Assembly (NCBI GenBank): GCA_030690365.1
Contig: JAUYGX010000125.1
Location: 62,001 to 126,000, forward strand
DNA: 64,000 bases
Reading direction: 5' to 3'
From: Bacteroidales bacterium
GTDB lineage: Bacteria; Bacteroidota; Bacteroidia; Bacteroidales; F082
Every line of letters begins with the position of its first letter. Position 1 is the first letter of the stretch. The translations under genes were made by a program, and so were the position numbers. Positions 62,437 to 64,000 of this stretch are shown here, piece by piece. The notes beneath the pieces were generated by a model. The model saw nothing but the letters and a program-made list of their open reading frames with translations. It ran no database searches and had not been told where the DNA came from.

Positions 62437-62444
62437 TACTTTTG
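62437..62444 (+). promoter_or_regulatory. Promoter -7 element (TACTTTTG) of pabB, probably leaderless
   Basis: TACTTTTG is 6 bases before the ATG at 62451. Divergent from the pabA element. Confidence 0.42.
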
Positions 62445-62450
62445 CGAAAA

Positions 62451-63425
62451 ATGCCACCATTGAATACAGGGTTTGAAAAAATGAACCAATTTGGAAAGGA
62501 AGGTATTCCTTTTCTTTTTGTCATCGATTTTGATGGAAATCAAGTGATTGTTTCTCCGTTGGATCAGGTGGACCGAAGCCTGATGCTGTATTCATTCAAT
62601 GGAAAATCGAACCTGGACAAACCCATGTCCATCAAAGATAACCTGGCATTTCGGATTACACCCGTGGATCGTGAACGCTATCAGAAGGCCTTTGAACTGG
62701 TGCAGCAACACCTGCATTATGGCGATAGTTTTTTACTGAATCTCACCATGCCGTCGGCGATAGAATCCAATTATTCGCTTCAGGAAATATTTTATTCGGC
62801 TCATGCACGCTATAAATTGTGGATGAAAGATCGGTTTGTGGTGTTTTCACCCGAGACTTTTGTAACCATAAAAGAGAACGTCATCCGCTCATTTCCCATG
62901 AAAGGTACCATAGACGCCTCCATCGCGGATGCAGAACGGAAACTGCTTGAAAGCGAGAAAGAACTGGCCGAACACTACACTATTGTCGATTTAATCAGAA
63001 ACGATTTAAGCATGGTATCAAAAAATGTGCGGGTTGAGCGGTTCAGGTACATCGAACGGCTTGAAACACACCGCCATTGCCTGTTGCAGATGAGTTCTGA
63101 AATTGCCGGAGATTTGTCGCCCGACTATCCTGAAAATATCGGGACCATCCTCTCAAAAATGTTACCGGCGGGCAGTATTACAGGTGCTCCTAAGAAGAAA
63201 ACGGTTGAAATCATCCGTCAGGCAGAGCAGTATGAGCGCGGTTTTTATACGGGTGTGATGGGTGTTTTTGATGGAACAAACCTCGATAGTGCAGTGATGA
63301 TCCGTTTTGTGGAACAAACTCCCGGTGGGTTAATCTATAAAAGTGGTGGAGGAATTACCACCCAAAGCCGTTGCGATGAGGAATACCAGGAACTAATGGA
63401 TAAAATTTATGTGCCGGTTGCTTGA
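62451..63425 (+). CDS. pabB: Aminodeoxychorismate synthase component I
   Basis: 324 residues from the ATG at 62451 (MPPLNTGFEKMNQFGKEGIPFLFVIDF). It is the short form of the chorismate-binding family, lacking a long N-terminal domain. Conserved blocks: FSPETFVTIKENVIRSFPMKGTID (PMKGT), ELAEHYTIVDLIRNDLSMV, LLQMSSEIAGDL, MLPAGSITGAPKKKTVEII and GFYTGVMGVFDG. PMKGTI and the GSITGAPK segment mark a chorismate-using aminase; with pabA and the following lyase-like gene this is the p-aminobenzoate branch of folate synthesis. Confidence 0.92.
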   Translation: MPPLNTGFEKMNQFGKEGIPFLFVIDFDGNQVIVSPLDQVDRSLMLYSFNGKSNLDKPMSIKDNLAFRITPVDRERYQKAFELVQQHLHYGDSFLLNLTMPSAIESNYSLQEIFYSAHARYKLWMKDRFVVFSPETFVTIKENVIRSFPMKGTIDASIADAERKLLESEKELAEHYTIVDLIRNDLSMVSKNVRVERFRYIERLETHRHCLLQMSSEIAGDLSPDYPENIGTILSKMLPAGSITGAPKKKTVEIIRQAEQYERGFYTGVMGVFDGTNLDSAVMIRFVEQTPGGLIYKSGGGITTQSRCDEEYQELMDKIYVPVA

Positions 63426-64000
63426 AACCATCCGAATGGAAAACCGCCAGGTTGAAAACCTGAATGCCCATCAATTCAGGATGGACCAGTCGTGTCTGCA
63501 TTTCTTTGGGCACCCATCCGGGATTAATCTTCAGGATTTGGTAGATGAAAGTATTCAAAATCCCAATCCATCCAATCTCAATAACGGAATCTTCAAGATG
63601 CGGGTGGTTTATTCGCGACAGTTGGAGGAAATCACTTTCATGCCCTACACGCTGCCTGAAATCCGGTCGTTAAAACTGGTTATTGATGATGAGATCGACT
63701 ACGCCCACAAATTCGCCGAAAGGCAAAAGCTGGAGCAACTGATGTTGAAGAAGGAAACTTGTGATGATATTGTCATCGTTAAAAACGGATTGTTGACAGA
63801 TTCTTCCTATGCCAATCTGGCTTTATTCGATGGAAATCATTGGTTTACACCTGATAAGCCGTTGCTGAAAGGCACGCGACGAGCCATGTTGATTTTGCAG
63901 GGGAAAATCCACCCAACCCAAATCAGGCCCGGGCATCTGCGGTTTTTCACAAAAGCCAGGTTGTTCAATGCCATGATCCGATGGGAAGACAAGGTAGATG
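63409..64000 (+). CDS. Aminotransferase class IV, probable aminodeoxychorismate lyase, 5' part
   Basis: An open frame from the ATG at 63409 to the end of the window, 197 residues, not closed. It overlaps the end of pabB by 17 bases. MCRLLETIRMENRQVENLNAHQFRM, then FKMRVVYSRQ and the class IV signature region SSYANLALFDGNHWFTPDKPLLKGTRR, the usual place of PLP-enzyme substrate loops. The lysine that binds PLP is probably in ERQKLEQLMLKKE or near it and cannot be fixed. Position after pabB makes 4-amino-4-deoxychorismate lyase (PabC) the best guess; a branched-chain or D-amino-acid aminotransferase is less likely. Confidence 0.8.
   Translation, partial: MCRLLETIRMENRQVENLNAHQFRMDQSCLHFFGHPSGINLQDLVDESIQNPNPSNLNNGIFKMRVVYSRQLEEITFMPYTLPEIRSLKLVIDDEIDYAHKFAERQKLEQLMLKKETCDDIVIVKNGLLTDSSYANLALFDGNHWFTPDKPLLKGTRRAMLILQGKIHPTQIRPGHLRFFTKARLFNAMIRWEDKVD

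Noticed and set aside
1-64000. CRISPR arrays, insertion sequences, prophage genes or rRNA
   Set aside because: I saw no regularly spaced repeats, transposase or integrase genes, phage structural genes or rRNA segments anywhere in the window.

Overview
The window is chromosomal DNA from a member of the Bacteroidota. Five things point there: secreted proteins ending in a type IX secretion (T9SS) C-terminal sorting domain, many promoters with the Bacteroidota -7 element TAnnTTTG, almost no Shine-Dalgarno sequences, DUF4136 and DUF4468 proteins, and a mevalonate operon of the type containing a GYDIA-type GHMP kinase. The periplasmic FeS/NrfD module suggests anaerobic or facultative respiration. 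The order cannot be fixed from sequence alone; an environmental Bacteroidales/Marinilabiliales-like lineage is a guess.

Layout. 1-829: 3' end of a class A penicillin-binding protein. 909-10863: minus-strand block of secreted proteins, formed by a giant BNR/beta-helix T9SS protein followed by two tandem copies of a [sorting-tail, about 520-aa T9SS protein, about 160-aa secreted protein] unit; the downstream copy carries a truncated piece of the giant gene. 11126-17168: fatty acyl-AMP ligase with carrier domain, divergent from an alpha/beta hydrolase, a TMTC-like membrane TPR protein and a KAS III-like enzyme. 17172-23342: nucleoside phosphorylase, universal stress protein, CinA, FabD, Bax-inhibitor-1 protein, FolE and QueD. 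23510-28352: mevalonate-pathway operon (HMG-CoA reductase, GYDIA kinase, diphosphomevalonate decarboxylase, mevalonate kinase). 28443-45320: adenine deaminase, ArsR-type regulator, MtfA-like peptidase, Ig-like lipoprotein, polysaccharide deacetylase, GpmA, metallophosphatase, a decayed and an intact ClC channel, a DUF4136 lipoprotein, tRNA-Pro(GGG), TrxB, a cation efflux protein and PurL.

45568-53598 is the most unusual part. It encodes (i) a periplasmic solute-binding-like domain fused through one membrane helix to a cytoplasmic glycine-cleavage-H-like domain, (ii) a Tat-exported 16-cysteine ferredoxin subunit like HybA, (iii) an NrfD/HybB-type quinone-interacting membrane subunit, (iv) a second membrane-anchored H-like protein, (v) a sensor histidine kinase whose periplasmic domain has one CxxCH and one CX4CH heme-c motif, and (vi) an NtrC-type sigma-54 activator. 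No molybdoenzyme or hydrogenase catalytic subunit is present. Neither H-like domain has lysine at the lipoylation position. A near-consensus sigma-54 promoter and, about 145 bp further upstream, a 13-bp perfect dyad precede the first gene, so a heme-sensing two-component pair controlling its own neighbouring electron-transfer module is a coherent but untested model.

53636-64000: archaemetzincin, small zinc-ribbon membrane protein, serine-hydrolase lipoprotein, a minus-strand operon (thioredoxin-like, panC, panD, flippase-like, rfaE2), an acyl-CoA dehydrogenase, RidA, a repeat-rich gene-free stretch, and the p-aminobenzoate genes pabA, pabB and a truncated pabC-like gene running off the window.
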